64,000 nucleotides of DNA from Phallus indusiatus (taxonomy: Eukaryota; Basidiomycota; Agaricomycetes; Phallales; Phallaceae). Positions within the stretch are counted from its first letter, which is position 1; each line of letters begins with the position of its first letter. The position numbers and the translations under genes are program-made. The stretch covers positions 248,001 to 312,000 of the forward strand of contig JAQFWX010000007.1 of the NCBI GenBank assembly GCA_027605045.1. Reading direction: 5' to 3'. The notes beneath the pieces were generated by a model. It worked only from the letters and a program-made list of their open reading frames with translations. It was not told where the DNA came from and ran no database searches. Shown here in pieces: positions 35,233-47,752 of this stretch.

Positions 35233-36859
35233 TCAAAGAGCTGTGCGAACCTTGATCTCAATGGAAAGCCCCGAGCCATGCACCCGCAACCATGCTTCAA
35301 TGTCCTTTGCCAAGTCCAAAGGCCCACCACAGTCGGCTATACACCGTAACGGGTATCCAGCTTGTTCTCGGATTCTGGAACACCGGGATAGCGCTGGGAG
35401 ATGGGCTTCTTCCAGTGTAACCGGGTAATGCTGGTAATCAGAAAGAAATATTTCAAGTGTGCGTAAAGATGGACAAGGAAACAATTGTCCTTGGTAAGTG
35501 TCAGTGTTTGACTCTGTGTCCATATCACCGTCATCTATGTCCGAACTTGATAGTGTTTGGGGATCGTTAGTAGAACGCTGCGGCTTTCGGGGCAACAGTG
35601 CCTTTAGGTATAAACCGTAGGTCGGAGGTTTCTCTTCTTCGTGTAACACCATGCTGAACACGTAAATGTTGTGAATTTTCAGAGAAACCAAAATGCTTCT
35701 GAGAAGCACACTACTGAAAGGGATACTCTCTAGGAACATGTGCATAGCATCCAGTACGTTGGATGTTCGCAAGAATTTGGGTACCACCATACGGAAACCG
35801 AGAATTTTCCGACGTTAATTGAACCTTGAACCGGCACCCCTATGGTCCGTCATCTCGTAGAATTCCAAAGCTAGGTTTCGACGGGTGACGCAACGTGAAA
35901 CGGAGACAAAATTGAAACGTTGGTGGGAAAGCAAGTGAAACAGAAGAGTCGAGTTGGAGATTTTGTGGAAAGAATCCTCGCATTTGATACTAAATTTGAC
36001 GTTTTCTATCTGAAAATCAAGATGTCCCAGAACCAAATTGATCATATCAATGTTAAAATTGCCTCGAAGTGTGAGATTTCGTAGGTGCGACAAGGTAATC
36101 CGGCAATTGGAGGATATCGGCGCCATGCGTCTGTGTGATGTAGTGTGCTTTTGCATGCTGATCATGTGTGTACGAAGACGGGATGATGATTGTAAAATGT
36201 CCAGCAGAACTTCACCCTTGATTCTGGTGACTTTGGTAAATAAAAGATGAAGACTCGATAGATTTTTGAATAGAGCTAGCCGAAAATTGTCCAGACCATC
36301 GACGATTTGTAGATTTAGATGTTCGAAATTGGGCGCATATCCAGAACATAAAGTTTCATGGAATCCTCGGAGCACCGAAAGGACAATCCCAGATGACGTG
36401 GAGACAGAACCTCCGTAATATAGGGGTTGGCTTGTCGAGACAGTTGGAGACAAACGGCATCAGTTGTGGTGAAACATTGGTTCGGAGTTGGCCACATCTG
36501 TGCATTTGTTCGGAAATGGCGGAGAGCTTGTAATAATGATGAGTTATGAGAGTCGGGTCGATGTGATGAGCGTGCAAGTTGATAAAGAGGTGCAATGGAC
36601 AAGTGCCAGAACGATAAAGTGTTTGGTCAAATTGATCCAAACGCGGTCTCCCGCCAGTAGCTGTGATGTACATAAGTCTACATTGTTGGGTTGGATAAAA
36701 GGGCGTTTCGCCAAGAACCACAAACGTGGGTTGCCTTGATAGGAGGTACATTGACCTCCTCGAAATCTTTGATGAAATAGAATGAACGGGATACTTCTTT
36801 GGTATACGAAAGCTTGATGATTTTACTGAATATTTTTCGCATGGTACGCGGTCGAGCAT
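35233..36859 (-). pseudogene. broken F-box gene, left-arm copy of 53139-54788
   Basis: Homologous over its whole length to the intact right-arm gene but split into three frames. The start MLDRVPCE at 36859 goes out of frame directly inside the F-box through an inserted A or two. The frame is regained near GGRPRLDQFDQTLYRSG and lost again near CLHVIWDC, and an in-frame stop follows GAGSRFN (35815). A last open piece (35790-35233) still reads PALSRCSRIREQAGYPLRC. At least four lesions make a functional product very unlikely. It may still be transcribed. Confidence 0.88.
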
Positions 36860-36915
36860 GGTTACGCGTTACTGGTGTGGCGTCACAATAAGGGTCATCA
36901 TCACCATGGTCGGTG

Positions 36916-37236
36916 ACAATAGAAAGGCTTCAATGTGAGTCGGTGACAGATCAGGGGTATTGTGATAACATCCAGTATTGACTCCATCGAAATTTAGTAG
37001 AAGTTTCCTGTCTCAACGTTGTCATCCATGCCAAGATCGCCGACAATCTACTTGATAAACCTGATGGGTTACACATCAATGAACTAGCGGCCAAGTGCGG
37101 ACTGGACCCACGTAAATTGGGGCGGGTCTTGCGTCTGCTTGCAACAGAGCATTGCTTTAGAGAAAGTAAGTTTTGAATTTTTTTAGCTTGTAATGTACGC
37201 ACCTAAATTGATTCCGGACGTCGAACAGTAAGTCCA
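36916..37236 (+). pseudogene. O-methyltransferase fragment (end of intron 1, exon 2, part of intron 2)
   Basis: About 320 bp closest to gene C positions 23255-23600. It encodes the exon 2 part with DAKIADNLLDKPDGLHINE-like sequence and NKLGRVLRLLATEHCF-like sequence. It lies exactly between the end of the left inverted arm and the truncated OXLD1-like copy. No other exons are nearby. Confidence 0.85.
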
Positions 37237-37456
37237 GGCGTCGAACCGCTTTCGTCAACAACTCCCCATGCGACGTCAAGTTATGATCGTTCTTTAGCTG
37301 CTGTAGCAGTAGTACAGATCTCTTCAGGTTCTTCCTCCCAGTGGTGGCCGCCGAAGACGAATAAAATCTGCCTGCGACATGTCGAAAGTAGTGACGTGAT
37401 GAAAGTATTGAGAATAGTTTAGGGCATTCTGCGATAGCTTGGATGGAAATGAACAT
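37237..37456 (-). pseudogene. truncated copy of the OXLD1-like gene (exon 1 part)
   Basis: Matches 12609-12838 ([31 protein letters not shown]). It is cut at 37237, where the O-methyltransferase fragment begins, so the domain-defining CCMSGC part is missing. The presequence and ATG (37456) remain. Confidence 0.85.
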
Positions 37457-38673
37457 GCAAGCAAAAAATGATGAAATGAAATGAACTGAGGAAGTGTGAA
37501 AAAGAGAGAAAGAGACGAAAGAAAAGGAACAAGGGCAAAATTGGCTCACGTGCCATGCCGCTGTGGCGTGTCACGCTGACGCTGACTCGGCTGTTCCGCC
37601 CCACGTGTATTACGTCTTTCACGTTTTTTCAACCATCAAGTATGAAGTGCTGCTGCTTCGATTTATACACCTTTAACAACCTTGGGAAATGTCGTCGACG
37701 GAATAATGCAGAAGAGTGGACCATATTTTAAGACGGTAGTTTTACTAACTCCGACTCGGACTCCGTATTGAGAAAAACCTGTACGTTGACTCTTTTGTTT
37801 TGTTTGCCGGCACTAACAACTCAGTAAATATAGTTCTTAAGACGAGCATTACCTAGTGTTTCAAAGGCTTGGCTCTGAACGTCGGACGGAACTCAATCTT
37901 TAGTGCACTCTGCTACGTATGTCGTATACATACGTACATCAAGTACTCAAACTTTGTCTAATCCACTTGAAACAACTGATGGACGTTAAGAACTCCTCAG
38001 CCCACTCGTAACTGGAGAAATCCTCCGTTGAGAGAATCCAACAAAGCGGGTACATACGAGCTCTCAGATCTCAGCACCAGAAGCCTTGGGTCCCTGACAC
38101 GTCGACCTAATAGGTCCTGAATTCGAAGTGCTTGAACTTTGGACTTTACTAAAGCAAGATACTTTCATCGCGGACCCAAATCGCCCGCGACAAGTATCGC
38201 GCACGACAAGTCCCCCGTTGACCAACGCCATGGTTTCCTCGAGGCACGACTTAAAAAATAGATACGCAAATACTCCTTGGTCCCGCTCCTGTACCTGCTT
38301 CAGAGAGCCCATTGCTTTTTCAATGGCATTGACAGAATTGTGATTAGAACGATATTTCTTCAAAGTGTGTATTCAATGTTCCTCCGAAGTTCGGCTTTGA
38401 AGAGACTGTCTCCAGTTCGCATAAAAGTTGCTCGATACGACGATAGTTGGTATTTCAAATGGCACAACTCTCCTAAAGCAGCCTTCTACATTTGGTGAGG
38501 TATATAATTCAAGATATAACCTGCGACGTGCTTGACTCAGTCTGCTCTTAGATTTGGCTTAGCTCTACAGGCGTTATATACCATCACCTACCATCACCTC
38601 CTTATCATCTCCGTCAGTCTCAACCAACATGTTTATTATTTGACCAGCATTCTTAATGTTTCTACAGAGCACA

Positions 38674-39017
38674 ATGTACATCCCCAAACCTTCAGTGCAA
38701 TCATCACCACCGCAACACTCGCAAGCGCAGGAATAGTAGACATAACCTTCTTCAGCTCGCAATTCTGCAGCTAGAACAGCACAACCATGGCCGAATTTAA
38801 ATTAAACCCCGACGGAAACAGTGAGTGCATCTCGTGGGCTTCCAAGTCTTTCAATCTCCCAGTACAAGCTTCGGGATGCTCGACTGTTACTTTCTATACG
38901 GATAATGCGTGCACTACGCCTACGCCTACGGATATTATGGACGAGAATGGGAATTGGGGTGCTGGGTGTCAGACTTTTGAGTTCCCGATTAATTCTTTCA
39001 ATATTCAACGTGATTGA
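38674..39017 (+). pseudogene. broken copy of the small secreted cysteine-rich protein
   Basis: The parent at 14106 is intact. Here one base is lost directly after the first four codons, so the signal peptide is out of frame. An in-frame TAG follows SSQFCS (38772-38774) in the parental frame. The last cysteine codon has become Arg (NIQRD for NTQCD). The 3' half is still open (38787-39017). Confidence 0.85.
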
Positions 39018-40568
39018 GAAGTTTTCTTTTTTTTTCGTCGTCGTGTACTTTCAATTTTAATTTTGGTTGTAGTTTCTACACTCGTCACCTAAAGATTGAA
39101 TGTTTGATATCCTATTTTTGAAGGCCGGATATATTACATCACTGACGACGAAAAATGGTGATTTATGTAATTTTATTGTAATATTTTATTCGCATAGGAA
39201 CTAAAAAAAGGTTCCTCAGGTAAGCCATTTTGTCCGAAGCTTGTAGTGAGTCTACTAGTGACGATGAAATTTCAAGTCTATATTATACTATGCATCCACT
39301 GAAGTTTGAGCTGGCCCTGGCGTTCAGACGAGAATCTTTCCATGACTTCCCAATCGAAGCTCTGAGGTGATGAAGTCACTGAGTCTGTGAGTCACTCCGT
39401 TTTGTGTAAACGGCCCATCGGGCTCTAAAACTGGAAGCCCCGCTGTACGTTCACTTCAAAAACCGTTTTCCCATCGTTTCAGAGTGTTTATGTTTGATTA
39501 CTCTACATAATAATAAATTAATAAATATATCAACATTTTGTTTGCAACCATCGGCCCTTGACCGTTAGGGTTCGGGGCGTGAAACGGACAGCAAACCAAT
39601 GCCAACAAGGCCGCCGAAGTCGTTTATTAAGCTAATGTCAGAGTATTGACGAGATACTACTGAGTACATAAGGCTATTAAAAAATCAATAACGAGCCAAT
39701 TACTGACGAAATATAGTGGATCGGGTAGACAAAGTCGGCCCGTGACGGAAATTAAACGAGCCCATTGTATTGACATTCATTGGAAGCTACGAGACTCGGA
39801 TCCATTCATTTGTATTGCGATGAGCGATATCGCAGTCATAAGTGAGAATACACGAATCAGAGATCTAGAAGTGCGTGGAACACGAAACACTCACGACCGA
39901 AACAAGATCATGATGAGCGGACTCGAAGACTCATCAGACAACATTCCCGTATTCGCGGGAATTGTGTGGTATTTATTTAAATTTACAATTTCGGGATCCT
40001 CCCAAGGTCTACGGTCAACAGTCAATTAATACAACCCAGGTATGTATAGTAAAATTGTTGTCTGCATGGAAAACGTGTCCAACGAATTTGAAGGCGCATA
40101 CCGCTCTACTTCCATCAAAGAAAGCATGCGACGGTGCCGGGTGTATCAATAAACTGTCAAACTAGTTGCAGTCTAACTGATTGCCCGACGAAATCTTTCT
40201 GCGAAATCCTATGGGAGAATGTCATGGACATGAGAATGTGTAGAGAAACATGAAGTATCAATAAATTTCGAACCGATAGTTTTTATACAATATGTTGAAA
40301 TGCTAATGCCAACCTATTAATCCTGGAACATTGCTTTACACGTCAGTCCAAATTGATTATACATATACAACATATACAGAGCAGCCGAAGCCGAGTCATC
40401 GGAAATCAGCTGAGCCATTCAGTGCACAATACTACCCAAATAACGCACTCAGTTTTTGCAGATAAAGAGTTTGTTTGGAGCATAAAGCATATAAAATCAG
40501 AGGGGGCTCTATTCTTACCTCAATACGCATACACCTCCTTCCCTCCCAAGTGTGATTCAAGTTTAATT
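39018..40568. other. upstream region of O-methyltransferase D
   Basis: The left part belongs to the segmental duplication. From about 39640 it carries the conserved upstream block seen before genes B and E, including the ATCATGATGAGCGGACTCG segment. No gene is supported. Confidence 0.55.
40490..40496 (+). promoter_or_regulatory. TATA box of O-methyltransferase D
   Basis: TATAAAA 73 bp before the ATG in the conserved GTTTGGAGCATAAAGCATA context. Confidence 0.65.
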
Positions 40569-42648
40569 ATGAACTCCTCTAGTGACTCTCAAGCCCTCGC
40601 ATTGGCCAAGCTAATATACGACACAACCGGTAAAATTATCCAAGAGCACAATACCGCGGGCCATTCTCTCCCGTCCCTCGATTCCACTGCTCCAGGTCCT
40701 CTTGATGCACAAGGAGAGTCTGCCGAACTCTCTCGATACATAGCTATAATTGAAGGAGCATGTGCTCAACTTAGTATGATGGTCCATAAACCTGGACATG
40801 TCGTCATAAACGTGAGCTTTCCTTTGTACGTTTTGTCTACGAAGCCAAATGACGCACGGTTTGTGTTAACAGAAAGCTTTCAATGTCAGTTCGTGACAAA
40901 TAATTAGAGGTCATGCTATGATAGCATACTATATTGACATGATTGGAAGTTGATAGAAGTTTCTTGCATTAAGGTTGTCATTGATGCCAAAGTTGCTGAC
41001 AACCTACTTGATAAACCTGATGGGTTGCATATCAATGAATTAGCGGCCAAATGTGGACGGGACCCGAGCAAGCTTGGGCGAGTTTTGCGTCTGCTTGCAA
41101 CAGCCCATTGCTTTAGAGAACGTGGGTTTCAAGTTCTTACCTTCATTGTATGCACCTGAATCGATTCCGGTCATCGAACAGTGGGTCCAGATGTGTTCGC
41201 AAACAATCGTATCAGTGTCCAATTGTGTACCAACAACCCATCAGGAAGCTATGCCGGGGTTTTGTACGTAACCGTTTCGATTTGAGAATGGCTTTTTTAT
41301 TATGATATAGAGTCGACGAGGTGCTCGCTTCAAGCGTGTATTTGAGCGAAACCCTTTCGGATCCAGAATTTGGGTCATCTCTATCTCCAGATCATACCAC
41401 GTTTCGCAGAGCTCATGGAACATCTTACTTTGAATTTTATTCTGTGGTGAGAAATCTCTTAAAGACCAATCATTGCATTCTAGATTAACCGATTTACAAT
41501 CAGCCCGCTAATATTGACCGTCATGAGGTAAGTAGACTAGCCTGTTATTTAATTGAAAAGAAGCCGTCACTTTCAAACAAATTCACTACTAGCGATTTGC
41601 TCGAGGAATGATTGGCCTAGCAGAAAAGGTGGGAAAACTGTTATTGCCTACAGGTAACGGGACTGTTTGCGAATAAATCATTCTTACCTATTACCTACGT
41701 ATAAGCAATTCCTTGGGGACTTGCACCCGAAGGTTCTATCATATGTGACATAGGTGGTGGAAATGGTCATATAACCCTTCAATTAGCCAAGCAGTATCCC
41801 AATCTTCGGGTAATCGTTCAAGATCTTCCCCATGTCATTGAGCAAGCAAAGCAGGTAAATGTTTCACGGGTCATCGACCTCATTCTGGAAAAAAGTCCTA
41901 ACATGCGAATAGCTTTGGACACAAACGTTCGCTGAAGCGATTGAAAATCAACGTGTCCAGTTCGTAGAATATGACTTCTTCAAAGACTCACCCTCGCCAA
42001 ACTGCAAGTTCTATTTTGTGAGTCTCAAAGCATTCAGAGATTATCCCATGTGAAATGACAGCTTTCCCTAGATGCGGTATATCTTGTGAATACATAGCTG
42101 TTTTTTTTTAAAAAAAAATTGTCTCACCACTTTCTTTCTTTCTTTCTTTGCAGACATGACTGGCCAGACTCCGACTGCCTAAAAATACTGTCAAATATTC
42201 GCAAAGTGATGTCACCAGATTCTTCATTACTCATCAGTATGTTACTCTATTACCTAGCATGGGACATCATTTAAATCCGTCATTAGACGAATTTGTTCTG
42301 CAGCCTGCTTTCCGAGAAAGCACAATGACGGAAAAGGATGTTGACCAGGTAAATACATAGTATTGTAGTAGCATCTGATAAAACCTGTGGATCAGGCTCC
42401 GGAACCCATGCTAAATAATTATGGACAAGGCGGAATTCAGCCGTATCAATTGGACATAACAATGATGATGATGTTCAACAGTCAAGAACGAACTCTCCAG
42501 CAATTTATTTCGCTTACGTTAGTGCATTTTTTTTCATTTGATAGTCTCTCATTGACAGAATAAAAACTATAGAGCGCAAGCGGGGTTGAAATATAAGAAA
42601 GCTGTAAAGTGTGGCGAAACAGAGATTTTGGAGTTTATCCCGGTTTAA
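40569..42648 (+). CDS. O-methyltransferase D
   Basis: Thirteen exons, intact after splicing. The SAM motif reads ICDIGGGNGHITLQLAKQYP. The microexon 42072-42085 encodes MRYI, and the next exon gives the catalytic LHDWPDSDCLKIL with CAT for His. It continues NEFVLQPAFREST and ends CGETEILEFIPV at TAA 42648. The 5' half, intron 1 and promoter resemble genes B and E. The last intron, last exon and 0.8 kb of 3' flank resemble gene C, so it looks chimeric. A TTTC microsatellite (42131-42150) forms the pyrimidine tract before the catalytic exon. Expected role is SAM-dependent methylation of an unknown hydroxylated substrate. Confidence 0.87.
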
Positions 42649-43440
42649 AAGAAGGCGGGCGTAACAGCATGACGCGTCTTAATGTGAATTGAATGCCATG
42701 TAGTTTAGTTCATTCCTTGAGTGGGCGTCGAGAATCTTAGGTCCCTATCATAGCATGAATGTCGACAAAGAAGTGAGACACAAAGGAAACGAAGACGCTC
42801 GCGGATGAAGGCATCGACCGACCTGAATAAAAATCATAAAAAGACATAACGCAGAGTTGTAGGCTCGTTACAAGCCGCTTCCGAACCTAGATCCGGTCTG
42901 ACTTCGTCTCTGGTTGCATACTTTCCACCATAATAAGAGGTTGAATAAGCGCATAGGCAAGGGCGTAGCTACCTCTCTCGTGTTTTGCAACCTGCGCACC
43001 CGAAATGTCTTTATCTCAGAAAATACATCAGAACTGAATTACTGCGAAGAAGAATGGATGTTGAGTGCTCCGGGCAAATATCGCTTCAGCACGTAATGAT
43101 GGTTTCCAACATAGGAATAATAAGAGTGGTGAGATCCTATCGTATAGCTTGACTCTTTTTTGAGGATCGCAAAAAGAATGTTAGGCTTGTGCATACGTGT
43201 TCAAGTGAACATTTTCAGAGTTATCGTGTACACCGTACGTTGTCCACCGTCATCCGGTGCCTGTCGTTTGAAAGGAGGTGTTTCACGTGACATGTTCAAT
43301 TCGCGTCACGAAAGGTGTTGCCGATCACAGAAAGAAAATGGGAAGTTTTGCCGAGCTCGAGAGTCCTCTTCCCTTGAACCTTGAGCTTGAGCTTGAGTAC
43401 TTGAGTACGATCACTATCATCTCATCCTTTGTCTGATTTA
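42649..43440. repeat. shared 3' flank of O-methyltransferases C and D, copy 2
   Basis: Matches 25051-25960. It diverges at about 43440, where the copy beside gene C runs into an F-box fragment. Confidence 0.8.
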
Positions 43441-44258
43441 TTTATCCATAATTTCTGTTCCCATTTTATTGAGAAGAAGACGCAATTGGCCCGAAAAAAA
43501 ATAATTTGAGGCACCGGTTTTATGTCATATTCGTGTATGTGATCACAATTGTGTATTATTATTTGAGGTCTGATTACGACAGTTAACATATGGAGATAAT
43601 TACCTTGTTGCACGGCTTCCTATATCTTTGAATGTTTACAGAGTTTGACTCGCACCCACCGATACTTCAAGCTTCAAGCCTTAGGTTGTTGCAAATTTGG
43701 AGTCCTGGAATCGCCCCTCTCGATTAGTAAACTATCAAACGAGACTGGTCTAGAAAACATTATATCTCGAATTATATAAACTGGTGGTCCCGTTCTCGTG
43801 CTGAACCTATATCCTTGATTCACCTCCAAGACTGCGACTTTGTCGCGCTTAACGCTGAACGGCGTCCAATGGTCTTAGTAACCAGCGTTTCAACACCGAA
43901 AAACAAAATTGGCAATATAGTTGGGCAAGCATTATTTGGATTCAGTAGTTGCATAGTCCGTCAACGGACACCTTCATAGCCCGGTATGCGTTCGGTTAAA
44001 CCGACGTTGCTGCGTCCCTACTGTACAAGGACAAGGACAAATGGCCGTGGACATCAACGGATGAGAAGAACGAGGGAGACTTGGACCACGATACTTATGG
44101 ACGCTAGTAATGCAGATTGCATAAAAGGGGGTCACTTGTAAACGACACCACATCTTACCCCCTATTCACTCTCTGCTCACCAAACAGTCTATTGACAATT
44201 CGTCTATCTTTGTTTGCTCTTTTTTTTTTGTTTAAACTCTGGAATTTTATCTACGACA
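43441..44258. other. intergenic, upstream of aspartic protease
   Basis: No gene is recognised. A TATA-like CATAAAAG lies at 44120-44127. Confidence 0.5.
44120..44127 (+). promoter_or_regulatory. TATA-like element of the aspartic protease gene
   Basis: CATAAAAG followed by a G-run, 139 bp before the ATG. A pyrimidine-rich leader follows. Confidence 0.4.
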
Positions 44259-45951
44259 ATGCATCTTACTGGCCTACTTGCCTTCATTCTTCTCTCTCAA
44301 GCCGCTACTGGTGCGCCGATGACAAGATCAAAACCTCGCACGCTAACCGTTCCCATTCATTCTATACATCGTTCCCCGGATAACGCTGGAGATCCCCATA
44401 CTGTAATTCCTTCTTTGATTCTACTTTGGATAGATATTCATGTCTTTTTCAGGTCTATCGGGAAGCCGTGCGAAATGCTCAACGTCGATACAAGCGTATC
44501 TTGGGCGTCTTACCATCTCAATCCCCGGAGGTGAATAAACGATATAATGCTCCCCTCGATAAATTAGAGGACTTTAACGCTGCAATCCAACAAAGACCTA
44601 AGGTTACCAACCTGGACGCAGCCTCCTTGAATGGCTCAAACGCAGGCGTGTCGCCTCTCGACATACAAGCTGCCATTAATGGAGGTATCACTGAGCCCAC
44701 GATGGCAGTTGCATCAAATTCAATTGGATTGGGTATTTTGGGATCCGATCTTGGCTGTGAGAATACCTTTTGCGTCAATTTTATTTACACTCAACCCTCG
44801 TTGCTTTAGATGTTGCGATTGTTGAGATTGGTACTCCTCCGCGTCCATTTCAAATGCTCATGGATTCTGGCTCGGCAGACTTTTGGGTCGGAAGTGAATC
44901 CTGCCAGGCCGAAGGTGGCGGAGGTAAATACACTTTTAAAACCAGACCTTGTTTTATCAATATTGTTTATTTTATTTTGTAGGGTGCGGTAATCATCAAT
45001 TCCTTGGTCCTCAATCCAGTTCAAGCTTCTTTGGTTCTCAACAATCTTTCAATGTAATGTATGGTTCTGGGAACGTCATCGGCAACATGGTTGAGGATAA
45101 CGTTGTTCTTGGTGGTTTATCGCTTCCACGACACTCTTTCGGTGTCGCGAATATTGAGTCCAGTGGCTTGACCCAAGCCAAGTTCGATGGTATAATGGGC
45201 TTAGCTCAATCCGGTCTCTCACAACAAAAACTTCCCACTCCCGTCGAGTCTCTGGCTTCAGCAGGGTTGATTGAGGAAGCTATCGTTGCATTTAAAATCC
45301 CACGTTTAGCCGATGGCAAGAACGACGGGGAGATCACGTTCGGAGGTCTGGACCCTCGCAAATTTCAGAATGATACGCTTGTTCAAGTACCAAACGTTAA
45401 CCAAAATGGATTCTGGGAAGTAAACCTCGATGCCGTATCCGTAAACGGTCAAGACCTTGGTTTTCAAAACCAGACTGCCATTCTTGACACCGGTACTACG
45501 TTATTCCTCGCGCCACCAGAGGTATGTGTCTTAACTCTCGTTATGTGCTTGGAGATTTACCCTCATTTTCTTTTGTTGTGAATCAGGTCGTGAGTGCGAT
45601 CCATGCGCAGATTCCCGGAGCGAGTTTGACAACAAGCGGTTTTACTGTCCCATGCACGACGAATGCATCTGTGGCACTGACTGTCGGCAACAGAACTTGT
45701 ATGTTTTATACCTATAAATCTTCATTCTTTGAGTTTACTCTGATAATTCGATATATGTAGTCGCAATTAACCCTCATGATGTCGCATTTTTACCCGTCGA
45801 TCCTAACCAGCCTGATGGCACTTGTACCTCGGGTATCGTAACCAGCGGTTCTCAGGCTAACCAATGGATAGTTGGCGATGTCTTTTTGAAGAATGTTTAT
45901 TTTGGAACAAATGTTAATGACAACATCATTTATTTGGCCGGGCTCGCTTGA
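44259..45951 (+). CDS. secreted aspartic peptidase (family A1)
   Basis: Six exons (44259-44402, 44453-44756, 44810-44923, 44983-45521, 45587-45698, 45761-45951) sum to exactly 468 codons. The signal peptide is MHLTGLLAFILLSQAATG. A propeptide of about 130 residues follows, then YVAIVEIGTPPRPFQ. The two catalytic aspartates are in MDSGSADFWV (about residue 168) and AILDTGTTLF (about residue 356). The flap Tyr is in the VMYGSG block, and the C-terminal lobe ends with NQWIVGDVFLKNVYF. This is a full-length pepsin-like enzyme expected in the secretory path or culture fluid, cleaving proteins at acid pH. No GPI-like tail is seen. It lies in the spacer between the inverted arms and has no close copy in the window. 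Confidence 0.93.
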
Positions 45952-47752
45952 GGGTCTGCACTATCCAACTATCCAACGCGATAGTGAACCCGTCTTTCAT
46001 AGACGCATTTCTTAGCATGTGGAGATTTGATGTGAATAGTTATAAAGTCGCATATATAACAATTTGATTGATAATGAAGCATGTTTCTTAAATAATTACC
46101 CTTGGTGATCAATGTAGTGAAATTAATTTCCACATGGCTTGTAGCGCTATGTTCATCGCAAACCGCAAGACTGAAAAGGAAACAGTGAAACGAATAGTAA
46201 GCGTGAAGAGGTCAAAATGTCTCATAATTCCACACTCGACGGTCTGGACCAGTCGAGCTTCTTTTGTCGCACCGGTCCGCATATCGGGTCAGATCATATT
46301 TCTTCGCTTGTATTTCTTGAATGTGGTCTTTCTGAATATTCGTCATACAACCATATTTTATTTTTGCAAGTTATTTGGCTAGATTCAGGTTATTATAATA
46401 CCTGGGGCGTAGTGCAATCTGTGCATACATCTGCCGTCCGAGTCGTCTTAGACCAATATTATAACCCCCAACTGTCCAAGATCTAGTAACCGCTACTAGT
46501 ATACCATATGTAAAATATAGGAGTTCAAGTGGTGTTATTCGCGTCCATCTCGCTCGGGCTTTAGCCCATTTTGGGCCCAAACTCTACTTCTTGATATTGA
46601 GCTACTAGCTCAAAAATAACAACACTTCAGGTCCAGCTGACAGAACCATTGATATTTATCCCATCACGTAAGGAATAAATCAGGAAAATCACCCTAAATC
46701 GAATTTGATGTTAGATAGATTTGCTTATCATGATGCGCATGCTCGTATCGGACGGAAGCACCGGTTCTGGCACTTTTTTTTAAAAAAACGCATCTTGGCT
46801 TGGTTTGGGAAGTGCGTAAGGATTGATGACATGATACCAGATATGTCAACGGTTTTGTTTGAATTGCCGATTAGTAGTCCTCGCCTGCTAACAGTTAAAG
46901 TGCGTTCCAAAACTCTCCGAGTTGTTCGTCGGCGACTGCTTTGTTTACCTTGTTCTCGTATATCAATAGTTAATTCGTACCCTTAATATGCCTGAATGGA
47001 TCATACTTTATGCTCCATAGATGTGCAGGAAGAGCGAATGTATTCGCTCAATACAGTTCTAATATCGCTTCTGTCTGCATGTGATGATCAGCTGCTCTCG
47101 GACTATGTGGTATATGGATGACGGCCAAGAGTTTTCCCAGTCAGGGGTACACAAAATAAAGTTCAGGCAACCAAGTTTTCAATCCTACATATTACGAATG
47201 GCAAGAATTTCAAATGAGTGCTAGTCACCTTACATATATGCTATGCTTCTGATGCATATCTTACGAGTATAGCCTACCAATCAACAACTTTTCTGGCGCT
47301 AGTCCGGTTTATTTCGAAAGATCGCTTCGTTTGTTTCTTTTTTTTGCAGTCAAATATTCGTGGTCAAAGGCTCTTTTGATCACTGTAAAAGTCGAAAGAC
47401 TGTTGAACGAGAGTTTGACTTGAAATAACACTACTAGTAGTAGGTTGAATTCCAATATCAACGGTTAAATCCAAAGCTAAAGTCAAGTATATTTTTATTT
47501 CCCAACTCTATATAGGACAAAGGGAGAGGAATAAGTATTATTAAAAGATCAAAACAAGAAGGAAACATGCATATAAGCGGTAGAGAGTGCCTCGGGTCTA
47601 CTAGTCCCTGATTGGGCAAGCCCGAGCAAAAGTTGCCTGAATTACTTATTAATGTCATCATTACTAAAAGCATGGGATTCACATAAAAAGCCTTGCTCAC
47701 AAGTCGTAAACTTCAGAAACTCCACTCTCTACTACGGAGTGCGTTGTCTGCG
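45952..47752. other. 1.8-kb intergenic region
   Basis: Scattered short frames on both strands without family resemblance. I see no gene, repeat or clear regulatory element. Confidence 0.5.

Larger units (their letters stand above)
28400..36915. repeat. inverted segmental duplication, left arm (partner 53055-60570)
   Basis: The arm carries, read on the - strand, an F-box gene (now broken) followed by an M1 aminopeptidase. The right arm carries the same order on the + strand. Homology also covers the non-coding DNA between and outside the genes. The left arm is about 1 kb longer because of the aegerolysin segment (about 33825-34850). It ends at about 36915, where a fragment of an O-methyltransferase begins. 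Confidence 0.88.
37237..39690. repeat. segmental duplication, copy 2 (partner 12609-14960)
   Basis: Direct copy with many small deletions relative to 12609-14960. It contains the truncated OXLD1-like copy, the 1.2-kb non-coding stretch and the secreted-protein pseudogene, and continues into the upstream region of O-methyltransferase D. Confidence 0.83.

Noticed and set aside
15294..45951. Secondary-metabolite gene cluster
   Set aside because: Only O-methyltransferases are of a tailoring type. No core synthase, P450, transporter or cluster regulator was recognised in the window.
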